64,000 bases of DNA from Rahnella variigena (GCF_003610915.1 NZ_NSDJ01000002.1:1-64000), one strand, 5' to 3'; positions 35,868 through 45,694 are shown, counted from the stretch's first letter. The notes: generated from the sequence alone by a model not told the origin. Made by a program: numbers and translations.

Positions 35868-38267
35868 ATGGAAACGAAAGCCTCGTTATCACGCATCGTC
35901 GTCATAATTACCGCTTTGTTCGCCGCGTTAAGCGGGATTTATCTTCTTGTCGGCGGTATCTGGCTGGCAAAATTAGGTGGTTCTCTTTATTACATTATTG
36001 CCGGTGTCATTTCGCTGGTTACCGCGTGGCTGCTGTATCGCCGTCGCTCTTCTGCATTGTTGCTGTACGCCATCTTCCTGTTCGGCACCACGGTGTGGGC
36101 TGTGTGGGAAGTGGGCACAGACTTCTGGGCACTGACGCCGCGTTTAGACGTCACCTTCTTCCTGGGCCTGTGGATCCTGCTGCCAGTCGTTTATAACCAG
36201 ATGCTGGCGAAAAATGCCTTCGCCCGTGGCGCACTGGCCGTTTCCCTGCTGTTCACCGTGATTGTGCTGGCGTACTCCGTCTTCAACGATCCGCAGGAAA
36301 TCAACGGCACCATCAAAGCTGCCGATGCTGCACCTGCAGCGACCGATTCCGGCGTTCCTGCCAGTGACTGGCCGGCCTATGGCCGTACTCAGGGCGGTAC
36401 CCGTTACTCGCCACTGAACCAGATCAACGATAAAAACGTCAGCAAACTCGACGTGGCATGGACTTTCCGTACCGGTGATCTGAAAACTCCGAACGATCCG
36501 GGTGAAATTACTGATGAAGTGACGCCAATTAAGATCGGCGACATGCTTTACCTGTGTACGCCACACCAGAAGCTGTTTGCTCTGGATGCCGCGACCGGTA
36601 AAGAGAAGTGGAAATTCGATCCACAGCTCAATTCTAACCCGACCTTCCAGCACGTGACCTGTCGCGGTGTGTCTTATCATGAGACGACGCCTGCGGCACA
36701 AGGTGATGCTGCTAAGGGCGCGGCACCTGCTGTCTGTTCACGTCGTATCATTCTGCCTGTTAATGATGGCCGTCTGTTCGCACTGGACGCTGAAACCGGC
36801 GCACGTTGCCCGGCATTCGGTAACAACGGTGAGCTGAACCTGCAAGGCAACATGCCTTACGCAACGCCGGGCCACTACGAGCCAACGTCACCGCCAATCA
36901 TCACTAAATCTGTGATCATCGTGGCGGGTGCGGTTACTGATAACTACTCAAACCGCGAGCCTTCCGGCGTTATCCGTGGCTTTGATGTTGAGACCGGTAA
37001 ACTGCTGTGGGCATTCGATCCGGGTGCTGCTGAACCAAACAAAATCCCTGCGGATGGTCAGCATTTCACACCGAACTCCCCGAACTCATGGGCACCAGCG
37101 GCTTATGATGACAAGCTGGATCTGGTTTACCTGCCAATCGGTGTAGCGACACCAGATATCTGGGGCGGCAACCGTACTCCGGAAATGGAACGTTACGCGA
37201 GCGGCTTGCTGGCGCTTAACGCAACCACCGGCAAACTGGCGTGGTTCTACCAGACTGTTCACCATGACCTGTGGGATATGGACGTTCCGGCGCAGCCAAC
37301 CTTAGCTGATATCACTGACAAGAGCGGCAACAAAGTTCCTGCGATTTATGTTCCGACTAAAACCGGTAACATCTTCGTGCTGGATCGCCGTGACGGTAAG
37401 CTGATTGTTGATGCACCTGAAAAACCTGTTCCGCAAGGCGCAGCGAAAGGCGACCACGTTTCTCCGACTCAGCCATTCTCCGAACTGACTTTCCGTCCGG
37501 AAGCCAAACTGACCGGTAAAGACATGTGGGGCGCAACGATCTATGACCAGCTGATGTGTCGTGTGATCTTCCACAAACTGCGTTATGAAGGCACCTTCAC
37601 ACCGCCATCCGAGCAGGGCACTCTGGTGTTCCCGGGTAACCTCGGCATGTTCGAGTGGGGTGGTATTTCTGTTGATACCGATCGTCAGGTGGCTATCGCT
37701 AACCCGATTGCTCTGCCATTCGTGTCTAAACTGATCCCACGTGGTCCTGGAAACCCTATGGAGCCAGATGAAAACGATAAAGGCGGTTCCGGTACTGAGA
37801 CGGGCATTCAGCCACAGTACGGCGTGCCATTCGGCGTGACGCTGAACCCGTTCCTGTCTCCGCTGGGCTTCCCTTGTAAACAGCCTTCATGGGGTTACAT
37901 CTCCGGCGTTGACCTGAAAACCAACGATATCGTGTGGAAAAAACGTATCGGTACCGTGCGCGACAGCTCACCATTACCGCTGCCGTTCAAAATGGGTATG
38001 CCAATGCTTGGCGCACCGATTTCTACCGCCGGTAACGTGTTCTTCATCGCAGCGACCGCAGATAACTACCTGCGCGCATTCGATATGAGCAACGGTGACA
38101 AACTGTGGGAAGCACGTCTGCCAGCAGGCGGCCAGGCGACGCCGATGACTTATTCTGTGAACGGTAAACAATACGTTGTTATCGCAGCAGGCGGTCACGG
38201 TTCGTTCGGCACCAAACTGGGCGATTACATCATCGCTTATGCGCTGCCAGACGCTGACGCTAAATAA
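35868..38267 (+). CDS. gcd: Membrane-bound PQQ-dependent glucose dehydrogenase
   Basis: 799 residues (E. coli Gcd 796). Five hydrophobic helices fill the first 145 residues; the rest is the periplasmic eight-bladed PQQ propeller, with DWPAYGRTQGGTRYSPL at its start and WDMDVPAQPTL and GTETGIQPQYGVPFG later. It oxidises glucose to gluconolactone in the periplasm and passes electrons to ubiquinone. It needs PQQ, made or taken up; no pqq biosynthesis gene is in the window. Confidence 0.95.
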   Translation: METKASLSRIVVIITALFAALSGIYLLVGGIWLAKLGGSLYYIIAGVISLVTAWLLYRRRSSALLLYAIFLFGTTVWAVWEVGTDFWALTPRLDVTFFLGLWILLPVVYNQMLAKNAFARGALAVSLLFTVIVLAYSVFNDPQEINGTIKAADAAPAATDSGVPASDWPAYGRTQGGTRYSPLNQINDKNVSKLDVAWTFRTGDLKTPNDPGEITDEVTPIKIGDMLYLCTPHQKLFALDAATGKEKWKFDPQLNSNPTFQHVTCRGVSYHETTPAAQGDAAKGAAPAVCSRRIILPVNDGRLFALDAETGARCPAFGNNGELNLQGNMPYATPGHYEPTSPPIITKSVIIVAGAVTDNYSNREPSGVIRGFDVETGKLLWAFDPGAAEPNKIPADGQHFTPNSPNSWAPAAYDDKLDLVYLPIGVATPDIWGGNRTPEMERYASGLLALNATTGKLAWFYQTVHHDLWDMDVPAQPTLADITDKSGNKVPAIYVPTKTGNIFVLDRRDGKLIVDAPEKPVPQGAAKGDHVSPTQPFSELTFRPEAKLTGKDMWGATIYDQLMCRVIFHKLRYEGTFTPPSEQGTLVFPGNLGMFEWGGISVDTDRQVAIANPIALPFVSKLIPRGPGNPMEPDENDKGGSGTETGIQPQYGVPFGVTLNPFLSPLGFPCKQPSWGYISGVDLKTNDIVWKKRIGTVRDSSPLPLPFKMGMPMLGAPISTAGNVFFIAATADNYLRAFDMSNGDKLWEARLPAGGQATPMTYSVNGKQYVVIAAGGHGSFGTKLGDYIIAYALPDADAK

Positions 38268-38294
38268 TTAGCCGTCATAAGCTCTGAAATCTGA

Positions 38295-38318
38295 AAGGCC
38301 GCGCAAGCGGCCTTTTTT
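38295..38318 (+). terminator. Rho-independent terminator of gcd
   Basis: GGCCGC-GCAA-GCGGCC followed by TTTTTT, 28 bp after the gcd stop. Confidence 0.92.
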
Positions 38319-38342
38319 GTGGAACTTTTTCAGCAGTGGCAG

Positions 38343-38987
38343 CTATTTCCCACAGCCTGTCACTTGCGGATAGTTGCGGCAAACCAGCATGAGTTTATGT
38401 TTCGGTTCAAAGCCTTTATCCAGCATACATTGCTGAACTTTGGCGGCTTTCAGGACGGTTGGAACGAAAGGAACCGAGCCCAGCGGTTTCGGATATCCGC
38501 ATTCATACATCACCTGTAACGCGAGCTTGTCATTCTCAGCTGCGTGCGAAAAATGCCGTGAGGCACCCGCTTTACGCCAGCTGATGAGTTGGTATTCATT
38601 CCGGCCTGAATCCGGTTTGATCGGATGAAAACCCTCATCAGCGACAAAAGGCAGTGCTTCGAGCTGTCGCTGACTGAGCGGGTGACCCTGTTGTTTCTCG
38701 ATGCAGGCAGGGGTGTTTTTGTAGTAATCGCAAATGTGAAAACCCCCCTTATAGGTAAATCCTTTCCCCTCCATGCACTGGTAATACAGCACCGATTCAT
38801 TATCGGTAAAAGAAGGTTCCGGCCCCGGCAGCGGGACGCCGCATTGCCCCATCGCAACACGCGCATCATCTATGCTGCTATTGGGGCGCTGCCACTGCGT
38901 TAAATCAGGCGGAGGCGGACATCCGGTGAGCAGAAAAACCGAACCAATCAGTGCAGATGAAGAAACCAGAGAAAAATAGCGAGGCAT
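38343..38987 (-). CDS. Cys-rich lipoprotein of unknown function
   Basis: 214 residues. A signal sequence ends in the lipobox LLTGC (Cys22). The mature part is rich in cysteine pairs (QCGVPL, YQCMEGKGF, HICDYY, ACIEK, YECGYP, QQCMLDKGF, LVCRNY, TGCGK) with two similar units around C-x-x-GKGF and C-x-x-DKGF, suggesting a duplicated disulphide-bonded domain. No family recognised. Probably outer-membrane-anchored. Confidence 0.7.
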   Translation of the reverse strand: MPRYFSLVSSSALIGSVFLLTGCPPPPDLTQWQRPNSSIDDARVAMGQCGVPLPGPEPSFTDNESVLYYQCMEGKGFTYKGGFHICDYYKNTPACIEKQQGHPLSQRQLEALPFVADEGFHPIKPDSGRNEYQLISWRKAGASRHFSHAAENDKLALQVMYECGYPKPLGSVPFVPTVLKAAKVQQCMLDKGFEPKHKLMLVCRNYPQVTGCGK

Positions 38988-39034
38988 AAAAATCCTTTAT
39001 TTATAATGATGATCCAGATTTCATTCAGCCATTA

Positions 39035-39274
39035 CTAAGAAGCACACCCCTCTGGCTTAAATACCCGCGTGGTGGAGGCCGGATTGTTCGCCAGTTTATT
39101 TGCCGGTCTGCGCGGGCGTGCGACAAGTTCTCCGCCGCAATTGGGGCATATCCCGCTCAGTTTATCTTCGGCACAAGGGACACAGAATGTGCATTCAAAT
39201 GAACAAATTCTGGCGTCAGCAGCCGGGGGCAGATCGGTGTTGCAGCACTCGCAATTGGGTCTCAGTTCCAGCAT
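39035..39274 (-). CDS. DUF1272 zinc-ribbon-like protein
   Basis: 79 residues with three CxxC-type pairs: CECC, FECTFC/CVPCAE and GICPNCGGELV. This is the DUF1272 pattern; the four pairs could bind zinc. It opens LELRPNCECC, typical of the family. Function unknown. Confidence 0.8.
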   Translation of the reverse strand: MLELRPNCECCNTDLPPAADARICSFECTFCVPCAEDKLSGICPNCGGELVARPRRPANKLANNPASTTRVFKPEGCAS

Positions 39275-39305
39275 AGAATTTATCCTTGATCAGCATGTGT
39301 AAGTT

Positions 39306-40724
39306 TTAGCCATTTTGCAGGTGAGTGGCAGGGTTTCGCAAGCGGCTCAGACTGATCAGCATCGCCAGCACCGTGGCAATCACCGCCACCCACAAACTGA
39401 CCTTCACCGCCTGCGCTTCCTGTAACACAGTACTGGCCGAATAAATGGTCAGGATAATGCCGACACACGCCGTTCCCAGACACTGACCGAAGGTACGCAT
39501 GATCGCCAGCACACCGGAGGCATAACCGCTGTTTTCCCGTGAAGCGCTGGAGAGCATTTCACGGTTGTTCGGGCTCTGGAAGCAGCCGAAGCCCAGGCCG
39601 CAGATAAAGCTTCGCAGACCGATATCCCACATCTGCGGGTGTGGTGGCAGTTTTGCCAGCAGCAATAAACCCAGCGCGAAAACGCACAATCCTGCGGTCG
39701 AAATGATCGCTGCCGGATAGCGGTCAGCAAGGCGTCCGGCATGCGGCGCGGCGAGAATAATTCCCAGCGGCCACGGCGTGAAAAGCAGTGCTGAAACAAA
39801 CGCGCTGTAACCGTAAACGCTCTGGAAGAGAAATGGCAGCGCGACAAAAGTGATGCCCTGACTGACAAAAGAGGCCAGCGAAGTGAACGCCGCCAGCGTG
39901 AACCGGCTGGATGCAAACATACCAGGCGGCAGCAGTGGTTTTGGTGCACGACGCTGACGCCAGACAAAAGCTGCGCCTGCGATCACTGCTGTCAGGCCAT
40001 ACGTTAAGGCTGTCGCCAGTTCGTCACTGCCCGGATGTGCGAAGGATTCGGCGGCCATAATCAGCGCGCCCAGCGCCACCGCCGACAGAACTGCACCCGC
40101 CGTATCAAATGGCTGACGCGTGCCAGCCGGATTGGAGGGCACCACGCGCAGCGTAATCACCACGGCAATAATGCCGAGCGGAATATTAATGGCGAACAGC
40201 CACTGCCAGCTCATCGCCGAAAGTATTGTCCCGCCCAGAACCGGCGCGACGGCGGTGCTGGTGGCGATCATCAGGGCGTTCAGCCCCAGTATTCGCCCGA
40301 GTAAACGATTGGGAAACACCGAGCGCAAAATCGCCGGGCCGATACTAAGCGTAGCCGCCGCACCGATACCCTGAAGCACACGCATGATAATCAGCATGTC
40401 GAGGGATGACGACAGCGCACAACCCAAAGAGGCGAGGGTAAAGACCGTCAATCCGGCGGCAAACAGCCGACGAAAGCCGATGTGGCTGGCGAGCGCGGCA
40501 AATATCGCCAGCGTCATGGAGGCTGAAAGCAGATACCCGTTCGACACCCATACCGCGGCGCCCGCAGAAATGTCCAGTGCCTGCGCGATTTGCGGCAGGG
40601 CAATGTTAACCATCGAGCCGTCGAACACTGCCATCGTCGCCATGATCATCACGGCGGCCATTGCCAGTCCCCGTTCATGGCCGGGTAATCCTTCATCGCC
40701 TGGTTTGTCGGAAAATAATTCCAT
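39306..40724 (-). CDS. DHA2-family multidrug MFS transporter (EmrB/QacA type)
   Basis: 472 residues, 14 predicted membrane helices. FDGSMVNIALPQIAQALDIS and AAVWVSNGYLLSASM are DHA2 helix 1/2 features, and RVLQGIGAAATLSIGPAILR holds motif C-like helix 5 residues. Inner membrane proton-coupled exporter, drug range unknown. A LysR gene lies divergent, 134 bp away, and probably controls it. Confidence 0.85.
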   Translation of the reverse strand: MELFSDKPGDEGLPGHERGLAMAAVMIMATMAVFDGSMVNIALPQIAQALDISAGAAVWVSNGYLLSASMTLAIFAALASHIGFRRLFAAGLTVFTLASLGCALSSSLDMLIIMRVLQGIGAAATLSIGPAILRSVFPNRLLGRILGLNALMIATSTAVAPVLGGTILSAMSWQWLFAINIPLGIIAVVITLRVVPSNPAGTRQPFDTAGAVLSAVALGALIMAAESFAHPGSDELATALTYGLTAVIAGAAFVWRQRRAPKPLLPPGMFASSRFTLAAFTSLASFVSQGITFVALPFLFQSVYGYSAFVSALLFTPWPLGIILAAPHAGRLADRYPAAIISTAGLCVFALGLLLLAKLPPHPQMWDIGLRSFICGLGFGCFQSPNNREMLSSASRENSGYASGVLAIMRTFGQCLGTACVGIILTIYSASTVLQEAQAVKVSLWVAVIATVLAMLISLSRLRNPATHLQNG

Positions 40725-40858
40725 AACGCATTCGCCTTATTGATATTGAGTCAGGTAACTATACCGGCAGGTAATATAGTGCGGAAGGCGCAGCATCTGC
40801 ACTTAATACCTGCACCAAACGCCTTCTCTCATTATTGCTGTTGCGTTACTCTGTGCAG

Positions 40859-41764
40859 ATGACTGAACCCGATCTGAACTTACTTATTGCACTTGATGTG
40901 CTGCTGGCTGAAGCAAGTGTAGCCGCTGCTGCCCGACGTCTGGGATTAAGCGCCTCTGCCATGAGCCGTACGCTGGGTCGCCTGCGCGAAAGTACCGGCG
41001 ATCCGCTGCTGGTGCGTGCCGGACGAAATATGGTGCTGACGCCTTACGCCGAAGAAATCCGCCAGCGTGCCCGTAATGCCAGTTTTGAAGCCCGCGCGCT
41101 GTTGCGGCCTTCATCGGCAGATTTCAATGTCGCCAGACTTGAGCGCACTTTCCTGATCCGATCTAATGATGGTTTTGTGGTGGCCTTCGGCGCAGCGATG
41201 ATTGCCGCTGCTGCGCAGGTCGCCCCTTCCGTGTGTTTGAGATTTATGCCAAAACCGGAAAAAACCTCAAATGCATTGCGGGAAGGGCGGGTCGATCTTG
41301 AGATTGGTGTTTTAGGCGAAATGGGGCCGGAAATTCGTTTACAGACGTTGTTCCGCGACAGGTTTATGGGCGTGGTAAGAAAAGGGCATCCGCTGTCGGG
41401 TGAGAAAATGATTACCGCGAACGAGTATGTGTCTTTCGGGCATGTTGTCGTTTCGCGCCGAAACAACACCTACGGGCCTGTCGATGACGCGCTGGCCGAA
41501 GTCGGATTGAAACGGAAAATCGCCGCCGTCGTGCCGGGTTTTTCTGCCGCGCTGGCGATTGCACAAAACTCCGATCTGGTGGCATTGATCCCCGCTTCAT
41601 TTCTCATTGCTGAGCCAGACCGGTTACATGCGTTTGAACTGCCGGTGATCACCCGCGAAATCACTATCTCTCAGATGTGGCATCCGCGTTCAGAAGTCGA
41701 TCCGGCGCATCGCTGGTTGCGACAACTGGTGCTGAGTGTGTGCAGGAATAAAATCCCGGATTGA
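40859..41764 (+). CDS. LysR-family regulator divergent from the DHA2 pump
   Basis: ATG 40859 gives 301 residues. The DNA-binding half (LDVLLAEASVAAAARRLGLS, MSRTLGRLRESTGDPLLVRAG) belongs to the NodD/SyrM-like LysR branch. The effector half holds LEIGVLGEMGPEIR and HVVVSRRNNTYGPVDDAL. Likely switch for the transporter gene at 39306-40724. Confidence 0.85.
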   Translation: MTEPDLNLLIALDVLLAEASVAAAARRLGLSASAMSRTLGRLRESTGDPLLVRAGRNMVLTPYAEEIRQRARNASFEARALLRPSSADFNVARLERTFLIRSNDGFVVAFGAAMIAAAAQVAPSVCLRFMPKPEKTSNALREGRVDLEIGVLGEMGPEIRLQTLFRDRFMGVVRKGHPLSGEKMITANEYVSFGHVVVSRRNNTYGPVDDALAEVGLKRKIAAVVPGFSAALAIAQNSDLVALIPASFLIAEPDRLHAFELPVITREITISQMWHPRSEVDPAHRWLRQLVLSVCRNKIPD

Positions 41765-41779
41765 CTCACATTCAGTCCC

Positions 41780-42442
41780 TTACTCGGCGTCGAGATAATG
41801 TCTGAGCGTCATCCGCAAATCCGGCGTTAATTCTTTGATGTTTTTAAGCATCCAGCGCAAATATCCCGGATCATCCTCGGCGATTTCTGCAATTTTCCGG
41901 CCGCGATATTTTCCGAACATCATGGTGCTGACCAGGGCCGGGCGTCCGGTAATGGTCACCATTTCTTCGGGCGTCCAGCCGGATTCATCCATGATGCGGA
42001 TCAGCAGCGCGGCAGTAATATAGCAGTCAAACAGCGCACGGTGATGATGCAAGTCCGCAGGCGTGGCAACTTGCAGCTTGAGAGATTTGTAGAGTGCCAT
42101 ATTGCTGTACTTAATCCCCGGCCATAAACGCCGCGCCAGTTTCACGGTACAAATCCATTCGCCCGACATATCAGGCAGCATGCGCTGATCAAAACTGGCA
42201 TTGTGAGCAACATAATACTGACTGCCGTGGTAGCGCGGGATGATCTCCTCAATCCACGGTTTGTCGGCCACCATCGCTTCGGTGATTTTGTGGATGGCCA
42301 TCGCCTGATGGCTGATCGGACGGTCCGGGCGCACCAGATCACTCATCGGGTTAACAATTTTCCCGTTCTCGATATCGACGGAGGCCACTTCCACCACGCC
42401 ACCCTGCAATCCGCAGGTTTCCGTATCAATAACACGCAACAT
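41780..42442 (-). CDS. exoX: Exodeoxyribonuclease X
   Basis: 220 residues, the E. coli ExoX length. DEDD exonuclease motifs are visible: RVIDTETCGLQGG (motif I, Asp6 and Glu8), AHNASFDQRMLP (motif II) and HHHRALFDC (motif III, DEDDh type). It degrades DNA 3' to 5' in mismatch and UV repair. Single gene, 15 bp from the converging LysR stop. Confidence 0.93.
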   Translation of the reverse strand: MLRVIDTETCGLQGGVVEVASVDIENGKIVNPMSDLVRPDRPISHQAMAIHKITEAMVADKPWIEEIIPRYHGSQYYVAHNASFDQRMLPDMSGEWICTVKLARRLWPGIKYSNMALYKSLKLQVATPADLHHHRALFDCYITAALLIRIMDESGWTPEEMVTITGRPALVSTMMFGKYRGRKIAEIAEDDPGYLRWMLKNIKELTPDLRMTLRHYLDAE

Positions 42443-42611
42443 TTTCTACTCCGGCTGATCACCAAATACTTTCCAGTACCGATAGCCTAACGGAATGGCT
42501 TTCCTGTGCCCACTTTTCTGATCACAACTTTTTTCATCACAAACATAGACTGAATATCTCCCCATACTCACTCCGTCTATTTCCTGTACAGATCACACTT
42601 CCCCCTGCTTT

Positions 42612-42627
42612 CGTGAAAATGCTCACA
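42612..42627 (+). promoter_or_regulatory. Probable CRP site 1 upstream of the enolase-superfamily operon
   Basis: CGTGAAAATGCTCACA, one mismatch from TGTGA-N6-TCACA. Lies 145 bp upstream of the second, perfect site. Confidence 0.5.
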
Positions 42628-42756
42628 TTCGTCCGTGCAGATGCCCAAACAAACACGGAAATTTTCGGCTTTTAGCCGTGGAAATGCTTCAGGAAACTGT
42701 CTAAGTTCAATATTGAAACGCTATTTTATTATTGTTGGATTGCGGTTTTAAGGAAG

Positions 42757-42772
42757 TGTGAGTGCGCTCACA
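42757..42772 (+). promoter_or_regulatory. CRP-cAMP binding site 2, perfect match
   Basis: TGTGAGTGCGCTCACA, an exact consensus match, centred about 65 bp upstream of ATG 42829. Together with site 1 it suggests strong catabolite control of the operon that starts there. Confidence 0.75.
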
Positions 42773-42828
42773 TTGCTGAATGAACACGCAATTGCGGCGC
42801 GCCCTGAAGGGCGTTAACTCACTCAGTA

Positions 42829-43998
42829 ATGGCAGGTATCGCTGTGAAAATAAGTTCTGTTGAAGTCTCTGTTTTTACTTATCCGACCCGTCGTGTTTCA
42901 GACAGCGCGGGTCATTCGCATCCGGGTGAAGAAAGTCAGGCAAAAATGGCGATGTTAACCATCACCACCGATGAAGGCGATTGCGGATATTCGTTCGCGC
43001 CGCCGGAAGTTGTGCGTCCGCACGTCGTGAACGCATTTTTCAGAAAAGTACTGATCGGTCAGAATCCGTTCGACCGTGAACGTCTCTGGCAGGATCTGGT
43101 GCACTGGCAACGCGGCAGTGCACATCAGCTGACCGAACGGGCGCTGTCGTTTGTCGAGCAGGCGCTGTGGGATCTGATCGGCCGCAAACTGAACATGCCG
43201 GTACACAAACTGCTGGGTGGATTCCGCGAGAAAGTACCGGCCTACGGCAGCACCATGTGCGGCGATGAATTGAAAGGCGGATTATCGACACCGGATGAAT
43301 TCGGTCAGTTTGCTGAAAAACTGGTCGCGCGCGGTTATCAGGCCATCAAGCTGCACACCTGGATGCCGCCGGTGGCATTCGCCCCGGATCCGAAAATGGA
43401 CATCAAAGCCTGCGCCGCCGTGCGTGAAGCCGTCGGGCCGGACATCGAACTGATGCTTGACGGCTATCACTGGTACAGCCGCAGTCAGGCGCTGACCATT
43501 GGTAAAGCGCTGGAAAAACTCAACTTTGCCTGGTTCGAAGAACCGATGGAAGAAGAGAGCATGGCGTCCTACGCATGGCTGGCGGAAAACCTGTCCATCG
43601 ACGTGATCGGGCCGGAAAGTCTCGGAGGTAAACATCACAGCCGTGCGGACTGGGTCAAAGCCGGTGCCTGCGACATTTTACGTGCCGGTGCTAACGGCGT
43701 CGGCGGCATCTCGCCGTGTATGAAAGTTGCCAGTCTGGCAGAAGCCTTTGGCATGGATTGCGAAGTACACGGCAACGGCGCAGCGAGTCTGGCGGTGGTC
43801 GGTGCTATCCGCAACTGCCGCTGGTACGAGCGCGGTCTGCTGCATCCGTTCCTGGAATACGACGAACCCGCTGCGTATCTGAACAGCATCGTTGACCCGA
43901 TGGATGAGCACGGTTTTGTGCATCTTTCTGACCGCCCTGGCCTGGGTGAGGACATCAATTTTGATTACATAGAAACCCATACCGTCAGTCGCGACTGA
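42829..43998 (+). CDS. Enolase-superfamily enzyme, mandelate racemase type
   Basis: 389 residues. The barrel shows K174-x-H176 (AIKLHTWM) on strand 2, metal ligands Asp211 (MLDGYHW), Glu237 (FEEPM) and Glu263 (IGPESLGG), and the His314-Asp282 dyad (CEVHGNG, CDILRAG): mandelate racemase/sugar acid dehydratase subgroup, but with His where the second Lys of KxK is usual. Likely an acid-sugar dehydratase or epimerase. A GTG at 44 codon-frame position 42844 with AGG upstream is an alternative start. It begins an operon with a peptide-type ABC importer. Confidence 0.85.
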   Translation: MAGIAVKISSVEVSVFTYPTRRVSDSAGHSHPGEESQAKMAMLTITTDEGDCGYSFAPPEVVRPHVVNAFFRKVLIGQNPFDRERLWQDLVHWQRGSAHQLTERALSFVEQALWDLIGRKLNMPVHKLLGGFREKVPAYGSTMCGDELKGGLSTPDEFGQFAEKLVARGYQAIKLHTWMPPVAFAPDPKMDIKACAAVREAVGPDIELMLDGYHWYSRSQALTIGKALEKLNFAWFEEPMEEESMASYAWLAENLSIDVIGPESLGGKHHSRADWVKAGACDILRAGANGVGGISPCMKVASLAEAFGMDCEVHGNGAASLAVVGAIRNCRWYERGLLHPFLEYDEPAAYLNSIVDPMDEHGFVHLSDRPGLGEDINFDYIETHTVSRD

Positions 43999-44050
43999 CC
44001 TGCGGGCAGAAAAAAATAATAAACCTCTGACTCTACCCGGAAGGTACATC

Positions 44051-45694
44051 ATGAACTCTGGCAAAACGTGGGGCGCGTGGATTTTCGCGCTCCTGCTGAT
44101 GACCGGTGGCTGGACGGCGCAGGCAAAAACGCCGCCCGACCAGCTGATCATCGGCATGAACATGAATAACCTGTTAACGCTCGATCCGGCAGCGATGACC
44201 GGCAATGATATTGTCGGCATCGTGGTCAATCTTTATGACCCGCTGATTGAGCTTGATCCCCAACAACTCACCAACGTGCGCCCGGCGCTGGCGACCTCGT
44301 GGGAGGTCAATGACGCCCGTAATCTCATCACGTTTCATCTGCGCGACGGCGTGAAATTCCACTCCGGCAATCCCGTGACCGCTGACGATGTGGTGTGGTC
44401 CATGCGCCGCATTCTGCACCTCAATCTGGCACAGGCCTCGGTGTGGAAATCCTACGGTTTCAGCAAAAAGAATGTCGATGAGATGGTACGTTCGCCGTCT
44501 CCCGGTGTCGTCGAAATTCAGTTACCGAAACCCAATGACCCGAAACTGGTGATTTACTCACTGGCGGCGCTCGGCAGCGTGGTAGCGCTGGACAGCAAAA
44601 CTGTGCAGGCGCATGAAGTGAACGGCGACTGGGGTAACCGCTGGCTGACCACCAACGAAGCCGGTTCCGGGCCGTTTCGCCTCGATAACTGGCAGGCGAA
44701 AGACGTGCTGAACATGAGCCGTAATCCGCAGTACTGGCGCGGTGAACCTAAGCTTTCGCGCGTAGTCTTCCGTCATTTTCAGGAGTCGCAGACGTTGCGC
44801 CTGATGATTGAAAAAGGTGATCTGGATATTGCCAATAACATGGCCGTATCGGATGTTACCGCGCTCAGTCACGACCCGGCGATGCAGGTCGATCAGGTAA
44901 AAAAAGGCACCATTTATTACGTGGCGATGAGCATGAAAGAGCCGCATTTTGCTAACCCGAAAGTACGCGAAGCGGTGCGCTATCTGATTGATTATCAGGG
45001 AATCGGCAAGGCGCTGATGAACGGCTACGGCATTGTGCATCAGCGGCCGATTCAGGTCGGGATGCCTGCCACGTTGCCGGATCCGGGTTACCAGCTTGAT
45101 ATTCCGCGGGCGAAAACTTTGCTGGCAGAAGCCGGATATCCCGACGGTTTTGATACCACGCTGCGGGTGCTGGCGGATCAGCCATTCCTCAATATCGCCA
45201 TTGCTGTGCAGTCAACGCTGATGCAGGCAGGCATTCGCGCCAAAATTGTCACCGGCACCGGTAACCAGATTTACGGCGCGATGCGTGAACGTAAGTTCGA
45301 CATGCTGGTCGGGCGCGGCGGCAGCGGCGTGGAACCGCATCCGCATTCCAGCCTGCGCGCGCTGGTTTATAACCCGGATAACAACGACGCGGCGCGGCTG
45401 ACCAACTTTCAGGGCTGGCGCACCGGTTTTTACGACAAACAGCTGAACACGGATATTGATCAGGCGCTGCTCGAACGTGACCCGGAGAAACAAAAACAGG
45501 ATTACTTCGCCATTCAGGAACGCTATGACGCGCTGATCCCGGCGCTGGTGCCGCTCTCGCAAATGGTTGATTCCATCGTGGTGCGCAGGGACGTCAAAAA
45601 CTATCTGCCGCATCCCTCTGCGACCACGTTCCTGCGCGACGTCTGGAAAGACGAACCTGCTGACGTGCAGCCAACCGGAGGTAAAGGATTATGA
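44051..45694 (+). CDS. ABC importer substrate-binding protein, family 5 (DppA/OppA-like)
   Basis: 547 residues with a signal peptide (to TAQAK) and the SBP_bac_5 landmarks LLTLDPAAMTGNDI, LATSWEVNDARN, FHLRDGVKFHSGNPVTADDVVWS and ANNMAVSDVTAL. AAGGTACATC gives the RBS. Starts 52 bp after the enolase-family gene, so most likely delivers that enzyme's substrate or an amide or glycoside of it. Family 5 proteins take peptides, opines, oligosaccharides or nickel; identity open. Confidence 0.85.
   Translation: MNSGKTWGAWIFALLLMTGGWTAQAKTPPDQLIIGMNMNNLLTLDPAAMTGNDIVGIVVNLYDPLIELDPQQLTNVRPALATSWEVNDARNLITFHLRDGVKFHSGNPVTADDVVWSMRRILHLNLAQASVWKSYGFSKKNVDEMVRSPSPGVVEIQLPKPNDPKLVIYSLAALGSVVALDSKTVQAHEVNGDWGNRWLTTNEAGSGPFRLDNWQAKDVLNMSRNPQYWRGEPKLSRVVFRHFQESQTLRLMIEKGDLDIANNMAVSDVTALSHDPAMQVDQVKKGTIYYVAMSMKEPHFANPKVREAVRYLIDYQGIGKALMNGYGIVHQRPIQVGMPATLPDPGYQLDIPRAKTLLAEAGYPDGFDTTLRVLADQPFLNIAIAVQSTLMQAGIRAKIVTGTGNQIYGAMRERKFDMLVGRGGSGVEPHPHSSLRALVYNPDNNDAARLTNFQGWRTGFYDKQLNTDIDQALLERDPEKQKQDYFAIQERYDALIPALVPLSQMVDSIVVRRDVKNYLPHPSATTFLRDVWKDEPADVQPTGGKGL

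Noticed and set aside
42584..42600. A third CRP site (CTGTACAGATCACA)
   Set aside because: Only the right half matches; the left half lacks TGTGA.
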